From positions 62,001-126,000 of the forward strand of contig CAZKVJ010000001.1 of assembly GCA_964556225.1 (NCBI GenBank): a stretch of 64,000 nucleotides of DNA. Direction: 5' to 3'. This document shows positions 40,442 to 49,757 of the stretch, in pieces. The DNA is from CAZKVJ01 sp964556225 (GTDB taxonomy: Bacteria; Actinomycetota; Acidimicrobiia; Acidimicrobiales; Ilumatobacteraceae). The first letter of the stretch is position 1. Each line of letters begins with the position of its first letter. The notes under the pieces were generated by a model. That model ran no database searches. It had not been told where the DNA came from and saw only the letters and a program-made list of their open reading frames with translations. The translations under genes and the position numbers were made by a program.

Positions 40442-41086
40442 TCAGAGCCAGGCCCAGTCCGAGAACGGCCAGATCACGACGAAGGCCCGTCCCACGATCT
40501 GGTCGACCTCGACCGAGCCGAACATCCGGCTGTCGAACGACTCGGGGCGGTTGTCGCCCATCACGAACACCATGTCGTCGGGCACCGACTGAGGATCCAT
40601 GTCGACGACGTTGCAGCGCTTGGCCAGATCGGTCTGGGCCAGGTCGGCCGGATCGAGGTACGGCTCGATCAGGCGCGAACCATCGATGTACACCTCGCAG
40701 TCGCGGATCTCGACGATCTCGCCCGGCAGCCCGATGACCCGCTTGATGAGGTCGTCGTGCTCGATGACGCCGCCACTGGTGGTGATCCGGTCGAACACCA
40801 CCACATCGCCCCGGTTCACGTCGTGCAGCCGGTAGGACAGCTTGTTCACGAGCACCCGGTCGTCCTGCACCAGCGTGGACTCCATCGACGGACCTGAGAT
40901 GTAGAACTGCTGGAGCACGAACACCCTGATCAGCGCCGCTGCCGCCAGCGCCACCACCAGCACGATCGCCCACTCGCGGACCGCCTTCCACGGCGAGTGC
41001 CGCTCGGGGCCGGCCGCGCCGGTGGCGGCTGGGTCGTCGCCCGGTGGCGTGGTCGTGGAAGTGCCCTCGGGCGCGGTGGCAGTCAT
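40442..41086 (-). CDS. lepB: Signal peptidase I
   Basis: 214 aa. Single membrane helix (EWAIVLVVALAAAALIRVFV) after a Pro/Thr-rich cytoplasmic start. Catalytic Ser67 in YISGPSMESTL and Lys115 in DLIKRVIGLPGE, then box E FVMGDNRPESFDSR. It cleaves secretory signal peptides at the outer face. It follows pafA by 55 bases, so it may be the last gene of the proteasome transcript. Confidence 0.95.
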   Translation of the reverse strand: MTATAPEGTSTTTPPGDDPAATGAAGPERHSPWKAVREWAIVLVVALAAAALIRVFVLQQFYISGPSMESTLVQDDRVLVNKLSYRLHDVNRGDVVVFDRITTSGGVIEHDDLIKRVIGLPGEIVEIRDCEVYIDGSRLIEPYLDPADLAQTDLAKRCNVVDMDPQSVPDDMVFVMGDNRPESFDSRMFGSVEVDQIVGRAFVVIWPFSDWAWL

Positions 41087-41141
41087 CGGGGCGACACCGT
41101 ACCGTCACACGAGGTCGTTGGCCCGGCACCGGCGGTCGAGC

Positions 41142-42500
41142 TCACAGCGACGCGATCAGCTTCTCGACGCGCTCGTCGCGGCTGCGGAAGGGGTCCTTGC
41201 ACAGCACGGTGCGCTGCGCCTGGTCGTTCAGCTTCAGGTGGACCCAGTCGACGGTGTAGTCGCGCTTGCGCTCCTTCGCCCGCTTGATGAACTCACCGCG
41301 CAGCCGGGCGCGGGTGGTCTGGGGAGGGGTGTCGACGGCTGCAGCGATGTCGGCCTCGGTGCACATCCGCTCGACCATCCCCCTGGCCGCCAGGCGGGCG
41401 AAGACGCCCCGTTCGGCGCTGATGTCGTGGTACTGCAGGTCGAGCAGCTGCACACGGGGGTGCCCGAGCAAGAGGTCGTGCTTGGCCCGGAACGCCTCGA
41501 TGAGGCGGAACTTGATCACCCAATCGATCTCGCGGTCGAGCTTCATCGGGTCGTTCTCGAGCGCCGTGACGCAGTGCTCCCACATCTCGAGGGCGCGCTG
41601 TTCGAGAGCCGGGAAGCCCTTGGTGTCGGCGAATCGCAGCGCCCGGTCGAGGTACTCGCGCTGGATGTCGAGCGCGCTGACCTCTCGTCCGTTCGCCAGG
41701 CGCACGGTACGCCGGCAGGTCATGTCGTGGCTGATCTCGCGGATGGCCCGGATGGGGTTCTCGAGCGTCATGTCACGCAGCACGATCTGTGGGTCTTCGA
41801 GCATGCGCAGCATGCACGCCGTGGCGCCGACCTTGAGGAAGGTCGTGTACTCGCTCATGTTCGAGTCACCGACGATCACGTGGAGCCGGCGGTAGCGCTC
41901 GGCGTCGGCGTGGGGCTCGTCGCGGGTGTTGATGATGGGCCGGCTCCGGGTGGTGGCGGAGCTGACGCCCTCCCAGATGTGCTCGGCCCGTTGGGCGATG
42001 GAGAACACCGGCCCGCGTGCCGTCTGGAGCACCTTGCCGGCGCCGGCGTAGATCTGGCGGGAGACGAGGAACGGGATGAGCACCTCGGCGTAGTGGCCGA
42101 GGTCGTCGCGACGGCTGGTGAGGTAGTTCTCGTGACAGCCGTAGCTGTTGCCGGCCGAGTCGGTGTTGTTCTTGAACAGGTAGATCGTGCCGCGGATGCC
42201 CTCTTCACGGAGGCGCTGCTCGGCCGACAGCTGGAGCTGTTCGAGGATGCGCTCGCCCGCCCGGTCGTGGACGACCAGGTCGTAGAGCGAGTCGCACTCC
42301 GGTGTGGCGTATTCGGGGTGCGAGCCGACGTCGAGGTACAGCCGGGCGCCGTTCTGGAGGAACACGTTGGAGCTGCGGCCCCACGACACGACCCGGCGGA
42401 ACAGGTACCGGGCCACCTCGTCGGGGCTCAGGCGTCGCTGCCCGCGCAGGGTGCACGTGACGCCGTACTCGTTCTCGAGGCCGTAGATCCGGCGCTCCAT
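41142..42500 (-). CDS. pafA: Pup-protein ligase
   Basis: 452 aa, usual length. Glutamine-synthetase-like ligase that phosphorylates the C-terminal Glu of Pup and joins it to substrate lysines. Visible: MERRIYGLENEYGV (metal Glu residues), GARLYLDVGSHPEYATPE, NNTDSAGNSYGCHENYL, NTRDEPHADAERYRRLHVIV and C-terminal KDPFRSRDERVEKLI. It is separated from the rest of the pup operon by the three pxp genes. Confidence 0.97.
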   Translation of the reverse strand: MERRIYGLENEYGVTCTLRGQRRLSPDEVARYLFRRVVSWGRSSNVFLQNGARLYLDVGSHPEYATPECDSLYDLVVHDRAGERILEQLQLSAEQRLREEGIRGTIYLFKNNTDSAGNSYGCHENYLTSRRDDLGHYAEVLIPFLVSRQIYAGAGKVLQTARGPVFSIAQRAEHIWEGVSSATTRSRPIINTRDEPHADAERYRRLHVIVGDSNMSEYTTFLKVGATACMLRMLEDPQIVLRDMTLENPIRAIREISHDMTCRRTVRLANGREVSALDIQREYLDRALRFADTKGFPALEQRALEMWEHCVTALENDPMKLDREIDWVIKFRLIEAFRAKHDLLLGHPRVQLLDLQYHDISAERGVFARLAARGMVERMCTEADIAAAVDTPPQTTRARLRGEFIKRAKERKRDYTVDWVHLKLNDQAQRTVLCKDPFRSRDERVEKLIASL

Positions 42501-42544
42501 GTGCGCAACCTAGCGGTGCCCCGGCCCATGCCGGTGCGATGTGC

Positions 42545-43393
42545 TCAGGCCGGCCGGAGCGTCAGCACGTCACCCGGACGGGCTTGGGCCACGGCCGCCA
42601 GGTCAGCGGGGTCGACCACGGCGACGACCGGGTAGCCGCCGGTGGTCGGGTGGTCGGCCAGCATCACGATCGGCCGGCCGTCGTGGGGAACCTGAATGGC
42701 CCCCTCGATGAGCGGCTCGCTCGCCAGCTCGCCTGCTCGCGACCGGCGCAGCGGGGTGCCGTCCAGCCGCACACCGATCCGGTTGCTGTCGGGCCGCACC
42801 GTCCACGTCGTCTCGGTGAGGGCGCGCACGCCGCCGGCGACCCAGTCGGCGCGCGGCCCGGGCCACACCCGCAGCACCGAGCCCGGAGGGCGGGTCGGCG
42901 CGACCTCGGCGACGAGCGGTGTGCCGGGGTCGTTGCCGATGGCCAGCCGGTCGCCTCGCTGCAGCGGCGCCGGTCCCAGCCCGGCCAGCACGTCATGCGA
43001 TCGAGAGCCGAGGACGGGAGCGACGTCGATCCCACCACGCACGGCGAGGTAGGTGCGCAGGCCGGAGTGCGGCGTCCCCAGGCGCAGCCGGGCGCCGGCC
43101 GGCAGGGCCCCGGGGGCGGCCGGACCGATCGGCGGGGCCCCCGTGACCGTGAGCGGGCAGAGCGCGCCGGTGATCGCCACCAGCACTGGTGCGAGCACCT
43201 CGACCTCGAGCCCGCCCATCGTCACCTCGAGCGCCGCCAGCGCCTCGTCGTTGCCGACCAAGCGGTTGGCGAGGCGCAGCGAGCCTCGGTCGGCCGCGCC
43301 GGAGCGGGTGACGCCGATGCCCGCCAGCCCTCGGCGGCCCAGGTCCTGGACCGTGGTCAGTGGGCCCGGGTGGCGCACCTCCAGCGCGATCAC
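42545..43393 (-). CDS. pxpC: 5-oxoprolinase subunit C (KipA/PxpC)
   Basis: 282 aa. Carboxyltransferase domain C-like cyclophilin fold: PGPLTTVQDLGRRGLAGIGV, SGAADRGSLRLANRLVGN, RTYLAVRGGIDVAPVLGSRS and MLADHPTTGGYPVVAVV are all family hallmarks. With PxpA and PxpB it opens 5-oxoproline to glutamate using ATP. The GTG overlaps the pxpB stop (GTGA). It lies 44 bases before pafA. Confidence 0.92.
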   Translation of the reverse strand: MIALEVRHPGPLTTVQDLGRRGLAGIGVTRSGAADRGSLRLANRLVGNDEALAALEVTMGGLEVEVLAPVLVAITGALCPLTVTGAPPIGPAAPGALPAGARLRLGTPHSGLRTYLAVRGGIDVAPVLGSRSHDVLAGLGPAPLQRGDRLAIGNDPGTPLVAEVAPTRPPGSVLRVWPGPRADWVAGGVRALTETTWTVRPDSNRIGVRLDGTPLRRSRAGELASEPLIEGAIQVPHDGRPIVMLADHPTTGGYPVVAVVDPADLAAVAQARPGDVLTLRPA

Positions 43394-44013
43394 GCCAGCA
43401 CCGGACGGAACCGGACCGGGGTCCCGGGAGTGAGCAGCGCCGGCACGCGCGCCGTGGGGTCCCAGACCTGGCGGGTCGTCCGGCCGATCAGCTGCCACCC
43501 GCCGGGCGACGAGGTGGGGTACACGGCACTGTACGGCCCGGCGATGGCCACCGCGCCGGCCGGCACGGTGGTGCGCGGCGACGCCCGCCGGGGTACGACG
43601 AGCGCCGGGTCGAGACCCACCAGGTAGGCGAAGCCGGGCGCGAACCCGCAGAAGGCCACCGTGAGGGTGGGCGCACAGTGGCGCTCGACGACGCCGGCAA
43701 CCGACAGCCCGGTCAGCTCGGCCACCAGCGGGAGATCCTCGCCGTCGTAGACCACCGGCAGCTCCACCGGCGGTGGCGCCGTCCGCTCGTCGTCGTCGGG
43801 GAGCCGGATCCGGCCGAGGCGCCCGGCCAGCTCACGGGCTCCGGTGCGGGTCGGGTCGAAGCGGACCAGCACGGTGCGAGCGCCGGGCACCACCTCGTCG
43901 ACACCGGCGAGCGCCGCGCCGTCGATGGCCCGGGCGACGGTGGCCGGTGACGTGGCGGGGTCGATCTCCACGAGGACCGCCGCCGGCCCGTACGGCAGCA
44001 CCTGCAGGGTCAC
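43390..44013 (-). CDS. pxpB: 5-oxoprolinase subunit B (KipI/PxpB)
   Basis: 207 aa. Motifs: VLPYGPAAVLVEI opening, ELPVVYDGEDLPLVAELTGL, then FCGFAPGFAYLVGLDPALVV and VPAGAVAIAGPYSAVYPTSS, ending PGGWQLIGRT. It is coupled at both ends by GTGA overlaps with pxpA and pxpC, so the three subunits are made together. Confidence 0.93.
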   Translation of the reverse strand: MTLQVLPYGPAAVLVEIDPATSPATVARAIDGAALAGVDEVVPGARTVLVRFDPTRTGARELAGRLGRIRLPDDDERTAPPPVELPVVYDGEDLPLVAELTGLSVAGVVERHCAPTLTVAFCGFAPGFAYLVGLDPALVVPRRASPRTTVPAGAVAIAGPYSAVYPTSSPGGWQLIGRTTRQVWDPTARVPALLTPGTPVRFRPVLA

Positions 44014-44774
44014 GGCTCGCAGAACGGCCGGACGCGGACCTCGACCTCCTCCAGCCCGGCCCGCACCGCCTGGGCCAGCGCCGCGGCGCCGGGCGTATCG
44101 CCGTGCAGGCACACGGTGGCCGCCCGGACCCTCACGTCGGAGCCGTCGACGGCTCGGACCGTTCCGTCGAGCGCGAGCTGGCGGACCCTGCGCACCACCT
44201 CGTCGACGTCGAGCACGAGGGCACCGGGCTCGCTGCGGGGAACGAGCGTGCCGTCGGGCCGGTAGGCGCGGTCGGCGAAGGCCTCCCCCACGGCCCGGAG
44301 CCCGAGTGCCTCGGCGCGCTGGAGCAGCACCGAGCCCGGCAGGCCGACCACGGCCAGGTCGGGATCGAGCGCGGCGACGGCCTCGGCCACGGCGGTCGCC
44401 TGGCGCTCGTGGCTCACGCAGGCGTGGTAGAGCGCGCCGTGCGGCTTGACGTAGCGCACTCGCCGACCGGCCAGGCGGGCGAAGGCATCGAGGACCCCGA
44501 TCTGGGCCACCACCGCGTCGGCGAGGTGCACGGGGTCGATGTCGACGAACCGGCGGCCGAACCCGAGGAGGTCCGGGTAGGAGACCTGGGCTCCCAGGGC
44601 CACGTCCTGGCGTGCGGCGGCGGCGCAGATCTCCCGCATCGTGGAGGGATCGCCGGCATGGCCCCCACAGGCCACGTTGGCGCTGGTGACCACGGCGAGC
44701 ATCGCGTCGTCGTCGCCGAGGCGCCAGACCCCGAACCCCTCCCCCAGGTCGGCGTTCAGATCCAGCGTGGACAT
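44010..44774 (-). CDS. pxpA: 5-oxoprolinase subunit A (LamB/YcsF family, PxpA)
   Basis: 254 aa. LDLNADLGEGFGVWRLGDD and SANVACGGHAGDPSTMREIC are the family signatures, followed by YVKPHGALYHACV and AFADRAYRPDGTLVPR. The ATG at 44774 matches homologues. A GTG at 44792 overlaps the prcA stop as GTGA and would add six residues; since that overlap is this operon's habit, it cannot be excluded. Either way pxpA is directly coupled to prcA. Confidence 0.93.
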   Translation of the reverse strand: MSTLDLNADLGEGFGVWRLGDDDAMLAVVTSANVACGGHAGDPSTMREICAAAARQDVALGAQVSYPDLLGFGRRFVDIDPVHLADAVVAQIGVLDAFARLAGRRVRYVKPHGALYHACVSHERQATAVAEAVAALDPDLAVVGLPGSVLLQRAEALGLRAVGEAFADRAYRPDGTLVPRSEPGALVLDVDEVVRRVRQLALDGTVRAVDGSDVRVRAATVCLHGDTPGAAALAQAVRAGLEEVEVRVRPFCEP

Positions 44775-44788
44775 GCCGAGTGCCTCGG

Positions 44789-45475
44789 TCACCCCGCCAG
44801 GAGCCGGGCCACCTCGTCGTCGTCGATGCGCCGGAAGCACCGGCGGCCGTTCGATCGCGACAGCACGGCGACCTCGAGCTCGTCGGCGGTGAGAGAGCGC
44901 TCCGGGCCGGCCAGTGCGCTGGCGGCCAGCCGCAGTGCGGCCGGCAGGTCGAGGTGCTCGTCCCAGGCCTCGGCGACGCGGCCGGTGATGGAGTCGGCGT
45001 CGCCACCGAGGACGCTGTAGGTGTGCTCGTCCATGACCGTGCCGTCGTAGAGCACGTGGAACATCTGGTCGTCGTCGCCGGCACCCGACACGCCGACCTC
45101 GGCGACCAGGATCTCGACCTCCATCGGCTTCATCTCGTGGGTGAAGATCTGTCCGAGCGCCTGGGCGTACTGGTTGGCGAGGCTGCGGGCGTCGACGTCG
45201 TCGCGGCTGTACTGGTAGCCCTTCAGATCGGCCGCCCGTACGCCGGCGACCCGAAGCTGGTCGAACTCGTTGTACTTGCCGACGCCGGCGAAGGCGATGC
45301 GGTCGTAGATCTCGCTGATCTTGTGCAGCGTTCCCGAGGGGTTCTCGGCAACGAGGGCGATGCCGTCGTCGTAGCGGAGCGCGACGAGCGCGCGACCGCG
45401 GGCGATGCCCTTGCGGGCGTAGTCCGCCCGGTCCTTCATCACCTGCTCGGGCGCGACGTAGAAGGGCATGCTCAT
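44789..45475 (-). CDS. prcA: Proteasome alpha subunit
   Basis: 228 aa. Opens MSMPFYVAPEQVMKDRADYA, with the alpha-type fold (ARGRALVALRYDDGIALVAE, YDRIAFAGVGKYNEFDQLR). It has no catalytic Thr. It forms the outer rings that dock the Mpa C-terminus. The ATG overlaps the prcB stop (ATGA). The C-terminal FRRIDDDEVARLLAG is short compared with mycobacterial PrcA. Confidence 0.95.
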   Translation of the reverse strand: MSMPFYVAPEQVMKDRADYARKGIARGRALVALRYDDGIALVAENPSGTLHKISEIYDRIAFAGVGKYNEFDQLRVAGVRAADLKGYQYSRDDVDARSLANQYAQALGQIFTHEMKPMEVEILVAEVGVSGAGDDDQMFHVLYDGTVMDEHTYSVLGGDADSITGRVAEAWDEHLDLPAALRLAASALAGPERSLTADELEVAVLSRSNGRRCFRRIDDDEVARLLAG

Positions 45476-46257
45476 GGCTGGCGAACCTCGGCGGCGATGG
45501 CCTCGTAGCGGCGGGCGAGCTCGTCGTCGTCGATGCGCTCCCACCCGTCGGCGGTGATGGTGGCGACCACCGGGTAGATGCCGCGCAGCGCGTCGGGGCC
45601 GCCGGTGGCCGAGTCGGCGTCGGCGGCCTCCCACAGCGCCCGGGCGGCCAGGTCGACGGCCTCGTCGCGGGACATGCCGGGTCGCCAGCGGACCTTGACG
45701 GTGGTGCCGGCGAGGAGCCCTCCCGAGCCGCTGGTGACGAAGTCCTTCTCCTCGTACCGCCCGCCGGTGACGTCGAAGTCCCACAGCCGCCCGGTCCCCC
45801 GGAGCAGGTCGTAGCCGGCGAAGATCGGCACCACCACCATGCCCTGCATCGCCGCCGGAAGGTTGGAGCGGACCATCATCGACAGCTGGTTCGCCTTGCC
45901 CTCGAGGCTGATGGACTGCCCCTCGACCTTCTCGTAGTGCTCGAGCTGGAGCTGGAACAGCTTGATCATCTCCATCGCCGGACCGGCGGCTCCCGCGATG
46001 GCCACCCCGCTGTGGCGGTCGGCGGGCACGACCTTCTCCATGCCCCGGTGGCTGATGAAGTTGCCCGAGGTGGCGCGCCGGTCGCCCGCCATGACGACGC
46101 CGTCCGCGTAGCGCATGGCCAGCACCGTGGTGGCATGGGGGATGTCGAGGCCGGCGGTGGAAGAAACGGGTGCGTCGACGCTGAGGCCGACCCGGCGCAA
46201 GAGCTCTGCAAAGCTGGGGCCGGGGTCAGCACCCGCGGCGAAGAAGGGCATGGCCAT
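45472..46257 (-). CDS. prcB: Proteasome beta subunit
   Basis: 261 aa precursor. A propeptide of 42 residues ends GLDIPHA, and the mature enzyme would start at Thr43 (TTVLAMRYADGVVMAGDRRA), with the catalytic Asp and Lys-type neighbours in the GDRRATSGNFI segment. The residue before the cleavage site is Ala, where many homologues have Gly. It starts 6 bases after pup, in one operon. Confidence 0.95.
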   Translation of the reverse strand: MAMPFFAAGADPGPSFAELLRRVGLSVDAPVSSTAGLDIPHATTVLAMRYADGVVMAGDRRATSGNFISHRGMEKVVPADRHSGVAIAGAAGPAMEMIKLFQLQLEHYEKVEGQSISLEGKANQLSMMVRSNLPAAMQGMVVVPIFAGYDLLRGTGRLWDFDVTGGRYEEKDFVTSGSGGLLAGTTVKVRWRPGMSRDEAVDLAARALWEAADADSATGGPDALRGIYPVVATITADGWERIDDDELARRYEAIAAEVRQP

Positions 46258-46263
46258 GGCTGG

Positions 46264-46458
46264 TCACTCGCCGCCCTTCTGGACGTAGCTCTTGACGAAG
46301 TCCTCGGCGTTGGACTCGAGCACCTCGTCGATCTCGTCGAGGAGGTCGTCGAGCTCGGCCTTCAGCTTCTCGCCGCTGGCCGTGGACGCGGGCGCTTCCT
46401 CGACGACCTCGTCCGTGCGGGTCGGTGCCGACTTCTGCTTCTGCGTGCGCTCGGCCAT
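46264..46458 (-). CDS. pup: Prokaryotic ubiquitin-like protein Pup
   Basis: 64 aa, intrinsically disordered and acidic, with C-terminus VKSYVQKGGE. The last residue is Glu, so it is ready for PafA without deamidation by Dop (many actinobacteria encode GGQ). The middle (KLKAELDDLLDEIDEVLESN) is the Mpa coiled-coil binding helix. A strong GAGGAGG lies about 13 bases before the ATG. Confidence 0.97.
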   Translation of the reverse strand: MAERTQKQKSAPTRTDEVVEEAPASTASGEKLKAELDDLLDEIDEVLESNAEDFVKSYVQKGGE

Positions 46459-46510
46459 CGGCGTCGTCGTCCTCCTCGAGGTCCTCCATCGGCAGCCGCA
46501 GCTGCATTCC

Positions 46511-47995
46511 TCACGAACCGAGCCGGGCCAGGAGCTCGGCGACGGTGTCGCACTCGTCGATCAACCTACCCACGTGATCTGCCGTCCCGCGCAGCGGTTC
46601 CATCATCGGCACCCGACGCAGCGGATCGCGCCCGACGTCGAACACCAGCGAGTCCCAGTTGGCCGCCACGATGTCGTCCGGCCAGCGCTGCAGGCACCGG
46701 CCGCGGAAGTAGGCGCGGGTGGTGGTCGGCGGCTCCGTCACGGCGCTGGCGACGTCGGAGTGGCCGACGAGCGGTTCGAGGCCGACTCTGGCCGCGAGGC
46801 AGCGGTCGGGGCGCATGTCGTGGTACTGCAGGTCGAGCGCCTTCAAGCGAACGTCGCCGGGCTGCAGGCCGTGGCGGGACGCGTACGCCTCGACCAGGCG
46901 CTCCTTCGCCACCCAATCGACCCACCCGGCGACCCGCTGGCGGTCGGTCTCCAAACCGCTGAGCACGGCCTCCCAGCGGGCCAGCACATCGGCGCCGACC
47001 TGCTCGTCGACGCAGGCCAGGCCGTGCGAGCGCTCGTACTTCTGGGCCGCCTCCAGGAGGCGCCACTGCAGCTCGAGCGCCGTCGCCCGCGCGCCGCCGC
47101 GCAGCTGCACCGTGCGCTGGAGGGTCGGGTCGTGGCTGATCTGGCGGATGGCCGCGACCGGATGGGCGAGCGCCAGGTCGACGCCGAGCACGTCGTCTTC
47201 GATCATCGCCAGGACGATCGCCGTGGTCCCGACCTTCAGGAAGGTGGCGACCTCGCTCATGTTGGCGTCCCCGACGATCACGTGCAGCCGCCGGTACTGC
47301 TGGGCGTCGCAGTGGGGCTCGTCGCGGGTGTTGACGATCGGGCGCTTCAGGGTGGTCTCGAGCCCGACCTCCTCCTCGAAGAAGTCGGCCCGCTGGCTGA
47401 TCTGGAACGGCACGTCGCCGGGACTGGTGCCCGACAGCTCCGAGCCCACCTTGCCGGCCCCACAGAAGATCTGGCGGGTCACGAAGTGAGGGGTGATCTG
47501 GCTGACGATGCGTCCGAACGGCGTGTCACGCGACAGCAGGTAGTTCTCGTGGCAGCCGTAGCTGTTCCCCTTGCCGTCGGAGTTGTTCTTGTAGACCACG
47601 ATCTCGGCGCCGTCGCTCAGGTGGGAGCGCGCCGCCTCCATGCTGCGCCGCACGATCTCCTCGGCCGCCCGGTCGTAGCGCACCACCTCGAGCGCGGTGC
47701 GGCACTCGGGCGTCGAGATCTCCGGATGGGCGTGGTCGACGTAGTAGCGGGCACCGTTGGTGAGCACGGCGTTCACCAGATGGGTCTCGACCTCGGGGGC
47801 GAAGATGTCCTCGAAGCTGAAGCCGCGTGCGTCGTTGCCCGGGTGCTCGTCTTCGAAGTCCCAGCCGATCTTGCGGCTGACGCGTGCCACGTAGGCGTTG
47901 ATGAGCAGCGAGCTCGCGGCAACCGGGTTGGCGTCGGTGCCGCGCGCGACGATCCCGTACTCGGTCTCGATGCCGCAGACCTTGGGGATCGCCAC
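46511..47995 (-). CDS. dop: Depupylase / Pup deamidase
   Basis: 494 aa from the GTG at 47995 (AIPKVCGIETEYGIVARG); a GTG three codons earlier is possible but has a poorer ribosome site. Metal-binding Glu motifs and GARYYVDHAHPEISTPE, NNSDGKGNSYGCHENYLLS and NTRDEPHCDAQQYRRLHVIV are seen. Since Pup already ends in Glu here, Dop should act mainly in removing Pup. It is a paralogue of pafA. Confidence 0.96.
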   Translation of the reverse strand: MAIPKVCGIETEYGIVARGTDANPVAASSLLINAYVARVSRKIGWDFEDEHPGNDARGFSFEDIFAPEVETHLVNAVLTNGARYYVDHAHPEISTPECRTALEVVRYDRAAEEIVRRSMEAARSHLSDGAEIVVYKNNSDGKGNSYGCHENYLLSRDTPFGRIVSQITPHFVTRQIFCGAGKVGSELSGTSPGDVPFQISQRADFFEEEVGLETTLKRPIVNTRDEPHCDAQQYRRLHVIVGDANMSEVATFLKVGTTAIVLAMIEDDVLGVDLALAHPVAAIRQISHDPTLQRTVQLRGGARATALELQWRLLEAAQKYERSHGLACVDEQVGADVLARWEAVLSGLETDRQRVAGWVDWVAKERLVEAYASRHGLQPGDVRLKALDLQYHDMRPDRCLAARVGLEPLVGHSDVASAVTEPPTTTRAYFRGRCLQRWPDDIVAANWDSLVFDVGRDPLRRVPMMEPLRGTADHVGRLIDECDTVAELLARLGS

Positions 47996-48044
47996 GAGCC
48001 GCACCCTATCCCCGCTTCGCCGGGTGCCTGCGGGCGGACGGGCG

Positions 48045-49757
48045 CTAGAGGTACTGGCCGGTCGCCACCCGCTCGATCGCCTTCCCGCCGTGCACGGCCT
48101 GGTGGTCACGGCCTTCGTTCACCAGGGTGCGGATGAACACGATCCGCTCGCCCTTCTTGCCCGAGATCTTCGCCCAGTCGTCAGGGTTGGTGGTGTTCGG
48201 CAGGTCCTCGTGCTCCTTGTACTCCTGGGTGATGGCGGCCCGCAGATCGTTCACCCCGACCCCACGCTCGCCACCGGCGATGACCCGCTTGATGGCCAGC
48301 TTCTTCGCTCGGCGGACGACGTTTTCGATCATCGCCCCGGACGCGAAGTCCTTGTAGTACAGGATCTCCTTGTCGCCGTTCTGATAGGTCACCTCGAGGA
48401 AGCGGTTGTCGACGTCCTCGCGGTACATTTCCTCCACCGTCTCGTCGATCATCGACGCCACGTCCTCGCCGGGGGCGATGGGGATCTCCTCGGTGAGGTA
48501 CCGGGCGAAGATCTGGCGTGCCGCCTCGGCGTTGGGCCGCTCGATCTTGATCTTCACGTCGAGGCGACCCGGACGGAGGATGGCGGGGTCGATGAGGTCC
48601 TCGCGGTTGGTGGCACCGATCACGATGACGTTGCGCAGCCCCTCGACGCCGTCGATCTCGGCGAGCAGCTGGGGGACGATGGTGGACTCCATGTCCGAGG
48701 AGATCCCAGTGCCGCGGGTGCGGAACATCGAGTCCATCTCGTCGAAGAACACGATGACCGGCCAGCCCTCCTCGCTCTTTTCGCGCGCCCGCTGGAAGAC
48801 CAGGCGGATCTGGCGCTCCGTCTCGCCGACGTACTTGTTCAGCAGCTCCGGGCCCTTGATGTTGATGAAGTAGCTGCGCCCCTTCTCGTCGCCGGTGCGC
48901 GCTGCGACCTTGCGGGCCAGGCTGTTGGCCACGGCCTTGGCGATGAGCGTCTTGCCGCAGCCGGGCGGGCCGTAGAGCAGGATGCCCTTGGGTGCCGGCA
49001 GGCGGTGCTCCGCGAACAGCTCCTGGTAGAGGAACGGCAGCTCGACGGCGTCGGCGATCTGCTCGATCTGCGAGTCGAGCCCACCGATGTCGGCGTAGGA
49101 GATGTCCGGGACCTCTTCGAGCAGGAGGTCCTCGACCTCGGGCCGGGGCAGCTGCTCGAGCAGCAGGCCGCTGCGCGGGTCGAGGCGCATCGTGTCACCG
49201 CTGCGCAGGTGGACGCCGCGCACGGCGTCGGCGAGCTCGCAGACCCGCTCCTCGTCCGCCCGGCCGACCACCAGCGCTCGCACGCCGTCGTCGAGGACCT
49301 CCTTGATGGTCACGACCTCGCCGATGCCCTCCGGCCGGCGGGCCTTCACCACGTTGTAGCTCTCGTTGAGGACCACCTCGGCGCCGAGCTCGAGCTCGTC
49401 GAGGTCGACGTCGGGGTGGGTGCTGACCCGCATCTTGCGACCGCTCGTGAGCACGTCGACGGTGTCGTCGTCGTTGCGCCCGACCACCACGCCGTACGCC
49501 GACGGCGGCTGGCTGAGCTTGTCGACCTCCTCGCGCAGCGCAGCGATGTGCTCGCGCGCCTCGCGCAGGGTGTAGCTCAGCTTCTCGTTCTGGGCGACCG
49601 CCTGCGCCAGCTGGCCCTTGGTCTCGAGCAGGCGCTCCTCGAGGGCACGCACCCGCTTGGGGGCGTCGGCCAGGCGCCGGCGCAGCTGGCCGATCTCCTC
49701 CTGCATCATCTGGACCTGCGCGTGGAGGGCTGCGGTCTCGTCACCCGGTTCGCTCAC
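48045..49757 (-). CDS. mpa: Proteasome-associated AAA ATPase Mpa/ARC
   Basis: 570 aa. N-terminal coiled coil (ALHAQVQMMQEEIGQLRRRL onward) that binds Pup, two OB-type domains, then AAA module with Walker A YGPPGCGKT, Walker B VIVFFDEMDS and sensor IGATNRED. The C-terminus GQYL carries the penultimate Tyr that opens the alpha ring. GGAGG sits 7 bases before the GTG at 49757. First gene of the pup operon. Confidence 0.97.
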   Translation of the reverse strand: MSEPGDETAALHAQVQMMQEEIGQLRRRLADAPKRVRALEERLLETKGQLAQAVAQNEKLSYTLREAREHIAALREEVDKLSQPPSAYGVVVGRNDDDTVDVLTSGRKMRVSTHPDVDLDELELGAEVVLNESYNVVKARRPEGIGEVVTIKEVLDDGVRALVVGRADEERVCELADAVRGVHLRSGDTMRLDPRSGLLLEQLPRPEVEDLLLEEVPDISYADIGGLDSQIEQIADAVELPFLYQELFAEHRLPAPKGILLYGPPGCGKTLIAKAVANSLARKVAARTGDEKGRSYFINIKGPELLNKYVGETERQIRLVFQRAREKSEEGWPVIVFFDEMDSMFRTRGTGISSDMESTIVPQLLAEIDGVEGLRNVIVIGATNREDLIDPAILRPGRLDVKIKIERPNAEAARQIFARYLTEEIPIAPGEDVASMIDETVEEMYREDVDNRFLEVTYQNGDKEILYYKDFASGAMIENVVRRAKKLAIKRVIAGGERGVGVNDLRAAITQEYKEHEDLPNTTNPDDWAKISGKKGERIVFIRTLVNEGRDHQAVHGGKAIERVATGQYL

